DNA from: Strigamia acuminata | Taxonomy: Eukaryota > Arthropoda > Chilopoda > Geophilomorpha > Linotaeniidae | Direction: 5' to 3' | Length of the DNA: 64,000 bases | Assembly: GCA_949358305.1 (NCBI GenBank) | Contig: OX442317.1 | Coordinates: 10,668,186 to 10,732,185 of the forward strand | Shown here: positions 37,564-49,969 of the stretch, piece by piece | Position numbering within the stretch: position 1 is the first letter of the stretch | How the letters are laid out: each line of letters opens with the position of its first letter | Notes under the pieces: model-generated | What the model saw: only the letters and a program-made list of their open reading frames with translations | What the model was told of the DNA's origin: nothing | Database searches by the model: none | Translations under genes and position numbers: made by a program

Positions 37564-40500
37564 ATGACTTCGTTTTTAATATTTAGTGCACTTTTTCCTG
37601 TCATTTATTACTTGCTCAGAAACGTCTTCTTTGCCGAATGGATTCTTACGATTGGCATTGGAATAATAGCGTGGATAGCTGCGGACAATCTTTCAAAATA
37701 TGTGATTAATATGTTGCCAAAAGTGAATATAGATTCTGAGGGAAAAGCCGTCTTTATCACAGGTGAGAATTAAATAGTCATTTAATACTAGTAAGTAAAA
37801 AAAAATAAAAATTGATATATTAAGTAAGGAATACAAAATTGAATGTTTTGTAATATTTAATATTTAAGGAAATGCATTTTTTTGAATTTGACATAACAGG
37901 AAAACAGGAAATTGATTCAAGTTTAAATTTCACATACATGATTAATGATCACAAGTTTTTTTTTCGTTTTTTTCAAATGGCAAGTTGTTACCTTTATCTC
38001 GGAAACTTTTCATACGTTTAATGAGAAATGTATGTTTAAATAATAGCTGAGCAATCAGCTAAAAGCTTGTGAATTCTGGCAAGTTTTAACATATTTAACT
38101 AAATTGTAATTAAAGTTGATGATAAATCTGACATTTCGAAAGTGAAGTATTAAGTAAATGTTGAAACTTGTACCTTGACTTGTCTGCTTTGAAGGTCATT
38201 CAGAAATTGCATGTATGAGTGAGGAGTTGTGTACCAAGTTTTTTCCTCTTAAAGAGGATTTTTTTTATTCTTTTATTTTATTTTATTTTATTTTTTAAGC
38301 CCAAAAGAGGCATCAATTTGCATTCGTAGGGGTGGGAGGCAGCTGAACTCTTTCAAACGCTACATTATATATCCCTGATACGGAGAATTACGTCGGTTAT
38401 TAAAAATTGCAGCGTGACCAACATTAAATTAATTCAATATTGAACGATGTGGCTTGCAGTTTGTAGTTTGTAGGTGCATTTCTACGGTTAGTTCCCAGCC
38501 GATAAGCTAATAAATGATTTAATTAACGAGGAAACAAATAACGTTAATATAAAGTAGATGGCTACATTCCTTATCAGTATATTTTACTTTACTGGAGTTC
38601 TAGAAAACAGAAACACTATCGATACAATCCGTATCTCGTAATCGATCATTTTTAAACAAACAATAAAAAAAAACCGATGGAAGTGTGATATTGGTTGATA
38701 AAATATATTTTTAGGTCATAATTCATAAATGTATTTCGGAGATTTTTTTTCTCAAGAAAGTGTGACGTTTATGAAACTTTATTTTGGGTTAAGGAGAACA
38801 CACTAAAATAGCCTCCAGAATTTACATCTCTGGTTTATTGCATAAGTGAGGTTACGTAATTCTTGACTTTGTTTTTATTTTTATTTTCATTTATTTCTTT
38901 ATTTTTGAATAAATACTGCGGAGTATTTGAATTGATATTTCTTTCCTCAATCAATTTGCATTTCGCCACAAACCTGAAATGAAGAATGATTATAATTACG
39001 CTCAGCGGTTTTGGCACCAAGTTTTCCTCAATTTTCTAATTCATTTTCTCACTGTACCGTACTGTATTTGCAAAGAATTGATTTCGATAATGGTATTTAT
39101 TGTTTTTTATCGAGTGCAATTCTGAATGAAATAAATTAGACAAGCTGTGTAATGAATGGAAATGTAATGTGCAATTTCTTGATTGCAGGTTGCGACTCGG
39201 GGTTTGGTCATGAATTGGCCAAGAAATTGGATTCACTCGGGTTCTACGTGTATGCCGGTTGCTTACTGCCGGACAAAGAAGGCGCGAAGAAACTCGAGAC
39301 GAGTTGTTCAGAGAGACTTCGGATTATAGCAATTGATGTGACAAACGACGAGCAGGTGAAAGCTGCTGCAAAACAAGTGGAGTCGTCATTAGATGGAAAA
39401 AGTATGAAACACCACACTAGCGCTAGAGATTTCTGTTGAGATATCTCACATTAAATGTGTACGTCATATTGTGGATATGCACTAAAATTGCATCAACAAA
39501 TAGAACTTAATATTACAAGTGAAAATAGATTAGTGGATTAGTGAAATAGATGCATCATGGCTCAAATCAGACTCTCAGAGTAAAGGTTACAAAAATAAAC
39601 TTGATAATAAATTTCCATCAAAAATGATGTGCCAAACAAAATCAAATTAAAATGCTTATTTTATTTTATTTTATTTTTATTTTTATTTATGTTTATTTAC
39701 GATTCTAAACAAAGAGTAATGCTACGCACCGCTTGCTAGTGAAATTCATTTGCACTTTAGTCTAAACTGTGTCTAAACTGCAGTAAGCTTACATGTGTTT
39801 GCAGATTACAATTTGGTCAAGCATTCTCAACTTGAGCTGTAAAGGTTTAATAAAGTAAATTCTTTTTAAATTTCAGTTTTGTGGGCACTTGTCAACAATG
39901 CTGGTATTGCAACATTCACTGAAATCGAATGGTGTCCTTTGGAAACTTATCGTAAGATATTTGATGTGAATGCCATGGGACCAATAAGAGTGACGAAAGC
40001 ATTTCTACCCCTTCTGCGAGAATCCCAAGGAAGAGTCGTAATAATGGCTAGCTTAGCAGGTACGTGTTTGTTTAATTAGAAATCACATTTTTATTACCGT
40101 AGGTACTTTATTACCTTTCGCAGGCAGATACACTTTTCCTGGCTTCTCTGCATACTCAATGTCCAAATACGCAGCAGTGTCTTTTGCCGATGCACTGAGA
40201 AGAGAAATGAAAAAATGGAACATTACTGTACACACCATAGAACCCACTCTCTATAAGTACAATGAAAATAAATCTGCAAGAAAACTTGCGAGGCAAACAC
40301 TAAATCATCGAAATGATTACAAATGATTGCAGGACTGCCATATCCGAACAAAACAACGTCATGAAAGTTTTGCACAATTCGTGGGAAGCGACTTCGGCTG
40401 AAATTCAGGAAACGTATGGACAAGAATATTACCAAGCCTTTCAGGTAGAGTACAAGTAGTACATAATAAATACATGTATAGGTAATCTTACCGGTATTTA

Positions 40501-40896
40501 TGCTAACTTACGTTTCAGAAACGCATGATTGGTAGCTTGGGAGCAGCAAGAGGTAATATTGAAGAAGTCGTAACCGACTTTATCGATGCAGTGGCCGGTT
40601 CAAGGCCAAAGGTATGTAAGCTTATTTGTATTGTATTGTATTGTATTGTATTGTATTGTATTGTATCGATTCATTGGCAGACTCGTTACGTGCCCAGTTT
40701 GTACATTCAATTTCGCGCCAAACTTCTTCAGTCCATTTCCACCGAAATGCAAGACTTCGTACTCGGTTTGAGTCAACCACGTATCCTTCCAGCTCGGAAA
40801 GTAGCTTTGAATTCCCGCATTCAAAGTTTGAGGCCAGAATTGCGACGCACATTCTCAGAACCTGCATCCGCCGCTACCAAACTTTTCCGCAGGTAG
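37564..40896 (+). CDS. BDH1-like short-chain dehydrogenase (D-beta-hydroxybutyrate dehydrogenase family)
   Basis: Seven exons: 37564-37762, 39189-39401, 39877-40059, 40124-40256, 40333-40444, 40519-40611, 40681-40896. All are GT-AG and phase-consistent, giving 382 residues. There is an N-terminal hydrophobic segment (from MTSFLIFSALFPVIYYLL), then the Rossmann motif TGCDSGFG (66-73), NNAG (144-147), Ser196 and the catalytic YSMSK (Tyr209, Lys213). GCDSGFG, YAGC and WALVNNAG are especially close to vertebrate BDH1, which interconverts 3-hydroxybutyrate and acetoacetate with NAD in mitochondria; RDH/HSD17B6-type enzymes are the next alternative. The N-terminal membrane segment leaves location and substrate open. 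Intron 1 is 1.4 kb. Intron 6 is only 69 bp and half of it is an ATTGT microsatellite. I start at the first ATG of the open frame. Confidence 0.85.
40626..40667. repeat. (ATTGT)n microsatellite in a 69-bp intron
   Basis: About eight pentamers fill most of intron 6 of the BDH1-like gene, leaving only donor and acceptor outside the array. Confidence 0.9.
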
Positions 40897-41182
40897 TAGT
40901 CGACTACTGCTTGACGCTTAATTGCACTCAACTCAAACCAAATCAAATCAAATCAAATCAAATCAAATCAAAATCCCGCCACACCGTAACAACTCGTTGT
41001 GCATTTTAACTATGGACAAATAATGCCTCTGTCAATGTTCATTCCTTTTAATGACATAACATAAGGCTAGCTCATAGATTTAAAAATATTATTGTCTCGT
41101 TTTCTTTTATTTTCTTTTGTATATGAATGAAAAATGAATTTTAACCTTTTGTCTATATCGGAATAACAATTTTTTTAACCGA

Positions 41183-41188
41183 AATAAA
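41183..41188 (+). terminator. Polyadenylation signal AATAAA
   Basis: It lies 287 bp after the stop of the BDH1-like gene and is the first canonical AATAAA downstream. Confidence 0.5.
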
Positions 41189-41343
41189 ACATATACGTAA
41201 TTCACATGCGTGTTTAACAAGGTGGAGAAAGGAAATAATTTTGGGTATTTGCAACTAAATTCTATTCTCGTATCGGTATAAGAACAAGACAGATTTGACT
41301 CAAAACATTATTCACGTGTAAAAGTTAGGCACTCATTTTGGAG

Positions 41344-41629
41344 TTACCCGTACTTTAGAATTGGCTCCACTTCAGAATGGGCCCAACATTTGGATACTTA
41401 CCAAAATAAAGCTTCAAAAGTGTCGGCTAACTTTAACCTAACCTAATGGACGCCACACAGCTGCGTGGCTGATGCAAACTGGAGCTTTATTTTCTTCAGC
41501 GTTTTTAACCAGAGAACTTAATTTCCAGCATTTTCAGTGTCATTTTCAAACTTGGGAGGCTTTATTTGGTAAGTATATCCAAATTTTGGGCCCATTCTGA
41601 AGTGGAGTTAATTCTAAAGTACACCCCTC
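41344..41629. mobile_element. Foldback element, full copy
   Basis: The left arm carries GTACTTTAGAATT, then CTCCACTTCAGAATGGGCCCA and TACTTACCAAAATAAAGC. The right arm is the complement, ending TTCTAAAGTACACCCCT. Arms are about 75 bp and the interior is non-coding. A second, one-armed copy lies at 48,985-49,150. Confidence 0.7.
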
Positions 41630-43348
41630 ATGTTCTTCAACCTCAAACAAGTTTTAATGTATAATATTTTAATATATTTACAAAAAATTCATTACTGCTA
41701 TGTAATAATGTATACCTGTACATATGCGTTGGCGGACTGTGAGACCGACAAGGGTTTCTAATTTCAGGTTCCAAATAACAAAACATTCTTGATAAAATTG
41801 ATCATACCAAAAACGAGCGAGGTCGGTTCATTATTTCGTCAACTCGCCAACTCGCCAAACGAATTGTTAATGCAGGGCGCAAGTCCCCTATTTAGATTGC
41901 GCTTTGAGTTATGCTGTTTATCCCAAATAAATGACTAATTTTGCCAATAGATGGCACGTTCGATCATTTAGCGGTAAATTTAACAAGGAATCTACAGCTT
42001 GAAATTAAACTACATAAATTCATGTTTTATGTAATGTTTTGTGTGTTTTATATATTTAAGTAAGTAATATTTATTTTAGCTGTATTATGATAATATTCGT
42101 TGAATTTATTATAAAAATGGATTAAAAGATTATGACACCTGAGCACACCTGAGCACACTTGCACAAAGTTCGGACCCCACCCCATTCGGGTTGAGTCAAA
42201 AGACATAATCCGAATGTGTCCTTATATAGTATCGAGTTCCTGTTCTCCCCTAAAAGAGAGCTAGGTTCTGTGTATCTGGTTACTGTCTTCAAGGATTGGA
42301 AGGATTCTGAATACCAATGTTCCTATTGGGGCAAGTAATCCTGTCAGCGTATACATTTCCTTGCAACAGGAAATAACTCGCTGTTGTCATGATATTTGTT
42401 TGAAACCCTATACTTACTTGAGCCCTCTACTGGAACTATTGCTGTATGTGTGACATTTTACACAAGCAGCGCTCGTCTTAGTGCGGGCCTATGAAAACCT
42501 ATAACAGTGTACTACACTTGACGTGGAGATGGATAATATAATAATGCCTCCATGAGATTGTGAGGAGATTATGACAGGCGACAGGTGATGCCAAGTCCAA
42601 CGGTCCAACCACAAAACGAACATATTTTCGACACTTTCATTCCACGAGAGGTTTGGGTATTGTTATTGTGCATAGTGTTATTGTGCGGATTGTCTTGATG
42701 GTTTGGGTAACCAACAAATACAAAAAAAAATAAATAAAATAAACTTTGGGTAAAACACAGCGTGAGGGGCGAGGGCTAATTTGTGGTTGGTGTTTGTCGG
42801 TCTGTACCTGTCCGACTCCTTGCCTTTCAGCTGCTTTGCTGTTATTTATATTTTACTTTTTTTAAATGTTACTTTTTTTCTAACGTTTCCTTTTTTTTCT
42901 TTACTGAATGTCTAAATCACACTTTTAACTTTGTACAGAGTTATGTCATTTCGAAACAATGACAACCAGGATCTTCCAAAAGCCTAAAATAAGCAGTACA
43001 AACCTGGACCAAGATTTGAAATCTATTTTTCACGTGTATAAAAAATAGCAAATAAAACAATGCGCATAAAATGTGCGATAAAATGAAATGATCAGACTGG
43101 TAGTAAATGCTCATCCTCCGATCGCACGGGCATCATCCGGTTCGTACCATACTATACGTGGTATAGGTTTTGTTGACGAATCCAAACCGTTACATGGTAA
43201 AACGCCGAACGGCCCGGTGTACCTAAAACCAGGTACTCCGTAACTATGGTGCGCCAACACTTCCGCCATCCGTCTGCGCCCGCTCGAACGCCCGTCCGCC
43301 CGCCCGTTCGAACTTTCCTATGTTCTTACTCCACTGGAGTGTTTTAAG

Positions 43349-43409
<61 letters not shown>

Positions 43410-43587
43410 CTAGGCGAATTCCAGGTTTTAGTGTTATCACTTACCGATCGCTTAAGTCTGGCCTCGGTTCAAATTTGGCGAGAACTTTTAGTACTTTACT
43501 GTCGTCGGTTCATCGTTTATCGCTACAGAGAGATTTCTAAATTTGTGGGTGATTTTAACGCATTTTTATCGTCGAGTAAAGATTCGG
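41630..43587. other. Intergenic, no gene seen
   Basis: It ends with a long AAAT array at 43,349-43,406 and C-rich CGCCCGT repeats at 43,265-43,315. I find no recognisable exon. Confidence 0.55.
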
Positions 43588-45602
43588 ATGACGAATGCCA
43601 GCGCATCTAGCTCACGACAAGTGTGCCAGCCGCAGATAAAAATGACAAAACTAACAAAATCCTATCAGCTCCTTCGTTACTTTTTTTTTTTATTTCTGTC
43701 GATATTTTTCATTGTTTTTGTAGAGCAACGTCGATTTATCGAATTAATTAGAGCAAATAGTGTGATCAGTAAATTGGAAAATAAAGCGGACCAACTAGAG
43801 ACGTGCAGGGAACGATCGCGATTGGATTTCGACAAAGATTTCGAATTGTACCTATCAAATCAAACGGAAGAATAAGTACTAAAGCAATTTCTACGTGACA
43901 AGCATGTTACTTGGATTTATGCATTTCGAAATCTCATTTTGTAGAAAAAGATGTAAAAAATGCAAAGTTTAGAAAAGGAAATGGCGAAATTATGATCGAA
44001 AAATTGAACCGCTACCGTATCAAGAATTACAGATACAGGTAGGTAGCAGCCAACTTGAAGAAATCATCTGAACAGACGAAAAGCGTACAAAGGGGAAGGG
44101 AGAAAGCAAAGTACGATGAAAAATATGCCCAAGTACAACTTACTTGAATGTAAAAACCAAAAAAAGAAACAAATTATACACTACATTTTTAAATTTTTTT
44201 TAGCAAACCTGTTACAGGCCACGGTGTAAAAGTACCGTAAACCATTTACATAACATATATTATAAAACTCAATTTAATATACCCTAAATATAAATATAGG
44301 TAAATTATATTTTTTCCAGAAAAATCACAAATGAAGAATCACAAATGAAATGTTAAACGAACAACTAAAAATTCAAACCACCTATAAATTAGCGGTCAAA
44401 ATTCAAATTTTACAATACTGTAATTAGAATTACTCCGTACATTGTAAGACAAATAAACTGAAGTACAGTATATTACTGAAAATTACTTAATCAACTTACA
44501 AGTTAATGCAATCTCAATGTTGATCTTTTTATTTTTAATTTTTAATTTTTATTACCGTTTTGTTATTAAAGAACAAATCGACACTCTCTAAAGAGCATTG
44601 CAGCTTGCCGTCGAACGTTCCTTTCAGTGTAGTCGATTGCAAACCGAGAACTAAAAATTCTTAATAATCGTTTGATTTGATTTGAAGCAGTGGGTGGTGG
44701 GCGAGGTGGTGGGTGGATATCTATCTCCGAGGCTCACGCTTCACCCGTTCATTTAGCCAACCAAATTGACGCGTGGCGATTTGCAAACGAAATAAACTTG
44801 TCTTCTCTTCTGTTTTTTTTTAACATCATTTCAAATTTGCCAATTTAATTTTTTTGTTAAATTTTATTTTCAAGAATTAATATTTCAAACAACGAGGAAA
44901 ATTCGATCCAAACGAAGCTGTCATTGAGCGATTGGTGGAAAAGGATGAGTAATTGCAGCAATATTGCGAGTTGATTCGGAGGTTACAAAAAAAGTAACAA
45001 TACTATACCTCGATTTCTGCGGAAGAATTTGAATAATCTTTAACTCATTTCTTTTTTCTCTTTTTCTTTCAATGAACGTGTCAGTTTGAATCACGTGTTA
45101 CATTCGTGCGAGAACGAGATGACGACCAATCTTTCCAGCACAACGGCACAATCATTAGAGAATATGTTGAAGGGCTATCAAAAGCACTTGGAGAATAACG
45201 AGAAATTGAAACAAATGGAGGAACAGAATGCAAAACTCGAGCTTCAAATGGCCTGCTTGCAACGAGAAAAGGAAAGGAAATGACGATCTTCTCTTCAATT
45301 TCCAAGCGATCAATGTGCCATGAAGGTTTCTCCTTTTTATTTATTTATATTTATATTTATATATTTATTTATTTTGACATTTTATTTAATTTCAGGGTGA
45401 TTTTGACGCGGCAAAACGAAAGTAGTGGTGCGCATGAAATGGAATCCAGTCCGTTGGCAGCAGCATAAAGTCAACGGACGCTGGAACTGCACAATTTGAG
45501 GAAGGAAAACGAGACGTTACGCGAAAAGGGTTAAACAAATTGCTCGCAGGAGCAACTGTCAGCTTTAGAAGTAGAAAGGAAAAAATCGAGTTGACCGTCA
45601 AT
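43588..45602 (+). pseudogene. Decayed single-pass membrane protein with long coiled coil
   Basis: An intact first exon (43,588-43,872) starts MTNASASSS. It has a transmembrane segment (YFFFLFLSIFFIVFV) and then a heptad-like region up to NQTEE followed by TAA and a GTACTA donor. Further coil segments follow in order: KKM-stop-KMQSLEKEMAKL (43,945 on), a frameshifted YQELQIQVG, NLKKSSEQTKSVQ to DEKYAQVQL (44,050-44,139), EQIDTL-stop-RALQLAVER (44,573 on), AVIERLVEKDE-stop-LQQYCELIRRLQKK (44,926-44,993), an open exon from 45,085 (ENMLKGYQKHLENNEKL), and SQRTLELHNLRKENETLREKG-stop (45,468 on). The join 44,993 to 45,085 keeps phase. Most blocking codons are TAA at positions where Gln or Glu is expected, plus one TGA and two frameshifts. 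It is probably a pseudogene; a Golgi-type tethering protein is one guess for the ancestor. Confidence 0.55.
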
Positions 45603-46294
45603 TCGTTTGATTCGTTCAATATCAGAAGTTTACACATTTTAAATAATTACAAATAAACAAGATAACATAAAATTAAATTAAATCAAATTAAATTAAATTA
45701 AATTAAATTAAATAAATAAATAAAACGATGAGTGAGTTTGGGATTCTTACTCGATTTATTTGGATAACTAATTTGGGCTGAATTAAAAAAAAAAACCAGA
45801 GGCTGCTCGCAATGTTTAGCGAGAGCAGAGACATCCGCGAGGTGTTATCTCACTTTCTCACTGTCGATTTTCCCATTGATTGGACCAGCACTGTTCAGTA
45901 CAAGGTGTTTAGCGTGAAGGGGGAGAGAGTGGCACATTAGGACAAGACCTATAACTAGTTAACATTGAGTGGTAAAAATTGCTTATTAATAACACTAGCT
46001 GGCATAACCAAACTCTCATCCTGGATGATCTTATTTGTTAATTACGAATGGCGAGTCAATTGTTTTAACGAGAAAGTTGTTTTTGTGTAAAAAAAAAAGT
46101 AAATTTTGCCTTTTTGCTTAGTAAGGTAATAGTACGGTATAAACATTTTTTTAAAAAAATCTAATTAACATACAACCAAAAAGCATGATCGAACATAAAA
46201 ACTGTCCCAATGTGCCCTCCCTCCCTCCCTCCTCTTCCCTACGCCGATCCAATGACGACTTTTTAATGTTCAAAGTAAATGCATTTATTTATTT

Positions 46295-46340
<46 letters not shown>

Positions 46341-46576
46341 TTTACTGATTGGAATTAATATATTTCATTTTTTATTCATCAGGTAGGCAGGTGCAAAAGG
46401 ACAAATGCAGCTTTTAGAAAAAACATGCTCGTCTCGCTTGACGAATTTGATGGGACAACTATTTACAAAAGCAAAAGAGCAGCATCCATCTCCGTATTTC
46501 TTTCTCAGCTCATTAACATTGGATCTTTTGATCTATTCCAGCAAACAAATGTGTTGCGATCAATTGAAAGGAGCGA
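45603..46576. other. Intergenic between the coiled-coil relic and the MXRA7-like gene
   Basis: It contains AAATT-type repeats at 45,671-45,724 and a TTTA array at 46,278-46,340. The two flanking genes converge here. No further exon was seen. Confidence 0.55.
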
Positions 46577-47766
46577 TTAGCTTCGGTAGAGTTTCATTTG
46601 TTCCTCCATGTAAGCTACGGAACTGATTCCAAATTTGTCGCTCTGCTCTTCCACTAATTTGAAAATCTCCGAAAGCTGCTCTCGTTGAATTCTGAAATGA
46701 AATTGCATTTTCTTTACATTCTAATTGACAAGGGCTAAATTGAAATAATTTAGGCAATCTATCTCACAACTGCCTTTTTAATTCTCCTTATTTACAAATC
46801 CAAGGTGCTACTTCACTCACTTCACTAATTCTTCTCTCTTTATACACAATGACAACACATTTGTATTTCTGACATGTAGTACGTTGTGAGTAGCGACTAC
46901 AGAATACAAGTACACCTCAAATTCAATTTCTGCAACGGAATTCGGGATTCGGGATTGTCGAGCGTGTTAAGTTAACGCAAGGATCAAATTCGTTACGGTA
47001 TCGTGAATTTTACTGTGTGCACGTAGAAATAAATGGGCGTGAAAATTACAAATCGTTTAAATGATTGCGGAAGGGTTTTTCGCTAGAAACAAATGAGAAG
47101 ACAGACATGGTACCATACTGTTCAAATTCTAACACTCAACTCATCCCGCACTCGCAAACATTTGCGATCATCTCACTGTCAGCGCCAATCTCGGCGCATG
47201 AAATGAAGCCTACTACACAGTAATAATAATAATAACAACAACAACAAAATAATACTAATACTTCTTTTCAATCAGCTTCTGATCTTCGCTCATCTTCGTT
47301 TCTAGTTGATGCAGCAATAACTTTTCCTTGGCTTTCACCATTTCATCGGGGATTTCATCGGCCGATATCAACAGGTCGGGGCGAAATGCGAAAAGCTTCG
47401 AATTATCGCCACCATCTCCACCCGCATTCGACTAGAAAAACAAAACCAACAAATTGGTCATTTTAGATCAACAATTGTAAATATTGTAATATTTCTTACC
47501 AGCGATTTATTATTCAGCTGCACTTGCACGTTCTCGCGTTTTCCATCTCCAGCGGCGCTCGTGGATTCGTCGAGTTTGTCGAAAGATTCGTCGCCCTCCG
47601 CGACCGGTTCCAAGTAGTGTAGTCTCCGAGTTGCAGACGAATTTTGCACGTCCACGTTTTTCGTGTACTGACAGGCGATCACGACAGCGAGAATGGACAC
47701 AACGCACGATATGAGAAACCAGACTGTGCTATTTTCTAAAAATATCAATAGAGATTCGGGAAACAT
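46577..47766 (-). CDS. MXRA7-like single-pass membrane protein
   Basis: Three exons: 47766-47500, 47431-47262, 46691-46577. Splice sites are GT-AG with matching phases, giving 183 residues. The N-terminus starts MFPESLLIF with a transmembrane segment at about residues 14-35 (VWFLISCVVSILAVVIACQY), followed by an acidic, Ser-rich linker. The last exon reads QREQLSEIFKLVEEQSDKFG and ends EEQMKLYRS. This matches the C-terminus of vertebrate matrix-remodeling-associated protein 7, where the pattern is EEQ..EEL..VF.MMKEN..KFG, then MEEQLRLY. MXRA7 is a poorly understood membrane protein of about 180-200 residues, so length agrees. An in-frame upstream extension to 47,874 exists, but the ATG at 47,766 places the membrane segment normally. 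Confidence 0.75.
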
Positions 47767-48364
47767 AATTTTGCAGAAATCCTGCTCCCGAACAAGAACA
47801 TGGCATCCTTCGAAGAAAGGAAGGAAAGAGAGAGGCGTCGAGTCGAGACAATCGAGCTCAAAATGACGTAACAAAAATGCAGATAAGCAATGACCAATGA
47901 CGTCTTTAACACGTGACCTCGAAAAAAATGGCTGCTACATATCCAAACTCCCTTCTTCCCTCGCTCCTTCCTTTGCTCGCGTCTTTTAGCGCATGGTGGC
48001 GCCACTGTCTTTACACCCATCCACAGTCCATAGAATCAAGGATATAGAAGGGAAGGATGGGAAAACGGGGCCAACTCTAATGCTACGCGAAACCGAGGCT
48101 CGTTTCCAAATGACGTCATATTTACGCACAAAATCCACACTAGATGTCGCGATTTTACGTGCAACTTCTCTTGCGAAATGAATAGCAATTGTGGAAACCA
48201 GAGATGTAAAATTGAAGATTTGATTCGATTTGATTCGTTTTGATTCGTTTTGATATTTATTAGTTTCTGATTACAATAACTCGAATTCATTTTAATGTTT
48301 TTAATGGCAAAACCTTTATATATGAAATGTTACATATTCTAAAATTAAATTATTAAGTCAGCAG
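47767..48364. other. 5' flank of the MXRA7-like gene
   Basis: It lies between the minus-strand MXRA7-like start and the end of the THAP-like gene. A TTGATTCGTT-type repeat is present at 48,220-48,255. No exon is seen. Confidence 0.5.
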
Positions 48365-49197
48365 TCAGCAGCTCAAAACTAAGTGATCAGACGACATTTG
48401 TTTCGAAAAAACTGTGATATTAATCTCCATATTCACCGTAAACGATACTTGTGTAATTAATACTTCATTAACAATTGTTGACACTGTTAAAACCTCGTTG
48501 CTGAGTGTAGTGGTCATTGATGCTTTCATTAAAAATACAGCAACGTCGAGTAAAGTTGAAAAATGATTTCCTGCGGCATTTTCAAACTCAATTGTAGAAG
48601 CGGAGGTACATGGCTCATCCAATTCCAAATTTTCTTGAAAATTTTTTGATTTTGTTTCCATTGTGACATCGGTTATTTTGCTTCCACCGGTAAGTTTTAG
48701 TCTTGGTTTAGGTGGTGCACGCTTTTTCTTTGATGCTTTCTATTTTAATAAATCGGAATTTTATTTAAATTAATTTTAATGGCATAATTGGTGATGACAA
48801 ATTACTTACAACTTTTTCAACAGCTGTTGCATTGGCTGGTAATGGGTCTTCTTGCCCCGCAATGAAGTGCAAATTGCAAATGTATGTATTTCTCGTGACA
48901 TTGTCAATTGACTTAAACCTTCCATCATTTCTTTTGCATAATTTTATCCATCTGTCACACTTACTACAACTTTGACATTGGCTGATGTGGAGGTTAGGTT
49001 AAGGATAGGCTAGGCCAGGTTAAGTTAGGTTAAGGTTAGGTTCATTTCCGACACTTTTGACTGTCATTTTCGGACTCAGGAGGCTTTATTTGGTAAGAAA
49101 CCAAATTTTGGGCCCATTCTGAAGCGGGCCATATTCTAAAGTAAACCCCTCGTCTGAGTCCTTGCTTTACTGGCCTTCCTTTCTTCACTTCTGACAT
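48365..49197 (-). pseudogene. THAP-like zinc-finger, transposon-derived gene fragment
   Basis: A start (ATG at 49,197; MSEVKKGRPVKQGLR) is separated by foldback DNA from a THAP-type segment ending at the donor at 48,810. That segment reads QCQSCSKCDRWIKLCKRNDG, then RNTYICNLHFIAGQEDPLPA. CDRW, YICNLHF and the P-rich end are the THAP-like pattern, in which Cys and His bind zinc and the domain binds DNA. After a GT-AG intron a last exon (48739-48365) continues KASKKKRAPPKPRLKL and METKSKN and stops at LVLSC. Related invertebrate proteins carry a DDE transposase domain beyond this, which is absent here. I read it as a truncated transposon gene further disrupted by the element at 48,985-49,150, unless that element is spliced out as an intron. 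Confidence 0.5.
48985..49150. mobile_element. Foldback element, one-armed copy
   Basis: It shares with 41,344-41,629 the stretch AGGCTTTATTTGGTAAG, CCAAATTTTGGGCCCATTCTGAAG and TTCTAAAGTA.ACCCCT. The other side is replaced by degenerate GGTTAGGTTAAGG-type repeats. It sits inside the THAP-like gene. Confidence 0.6.
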
Positions 49198-49969
49198 TTT
49201 AATGTATCCTGTATGTTTAATTAGGTTTATAAAATGTAATTTAGTAAGTAATCTATTAGTATTTCTGGCAGAAAGTTTCTGTACTTACAATAATAGGCGA
49301 AATCATTCACTACTTAACACGGTTCGCTACACGTTGTTATGTGATAACCGCACGCAAACAGCGGTGCTGCCACCTAGCGAGAGGAAACACGGGTCTTTCA
49401 ATGCCAGAGCCTGTTTTCCTATCCTTCTCTTCTATATCCTTGATAGAATATTCTATGGACTGTGACCCATCTTTATGTCATCATCATATCATACTACGGA
49501 GTCTTGTCAGAAAATTAGTCGTACCTAATTTACTTGTTAGTGCGCATCGTACTAAAAGGTCAAACGCAATAGTTAACGTCAGTGATCCGTGGATGGCTTT
49601 TGACTGCAACCTCAAAATTTCCAAATCGCTGTTTTGCAAGACTCGTTGCGAAATAAAAAGCATATTTTATAGACTATTTTTAAAAAAATTAAATTTTTTT
49701 TTACAATAAAATAATGTACTGTACTGTGTATTTAATTGTACAAATCAATAGTATTTGTAACCGCGAAGTTAAAATTTCATATTTGGGAGCTATTTTGGGA
49801 GCCACTCGTAGAGGTGGAATGGAAAAGTGAAGGAGAGTGAGTAAGACCTGAGGAAATCGATGATCGATCCAATTGCTTTTCCTTTTTCGAGCGACATTGT
49901 CAGATGAAAATAACAAGCATCGAAAATATATCTAGATTTCTAGAATGAATATTTTTAATTGATTTAATG
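49198..49969. other. Intergenic, no gene seen
   Basis: This is A/T-rich DNA between the THAP-like fragment and the 3' end of the mannosyltransferase gene. No element ends or exons were recognised. Confidence 0.5.

Noticed and set aside
46405-46626. 73-codon plus-strand open frame
   Set aside because: It overlaps, on the opposite strand, the last exon of the MXRA7-like gene and has no similarity of its own.
48985-49045. Telomere-like GGTTAGGTTAAGG repeats
   Set aside because: Units are irregular and short, and lie within a foldback element copy. They are not an interstitial telomere array.
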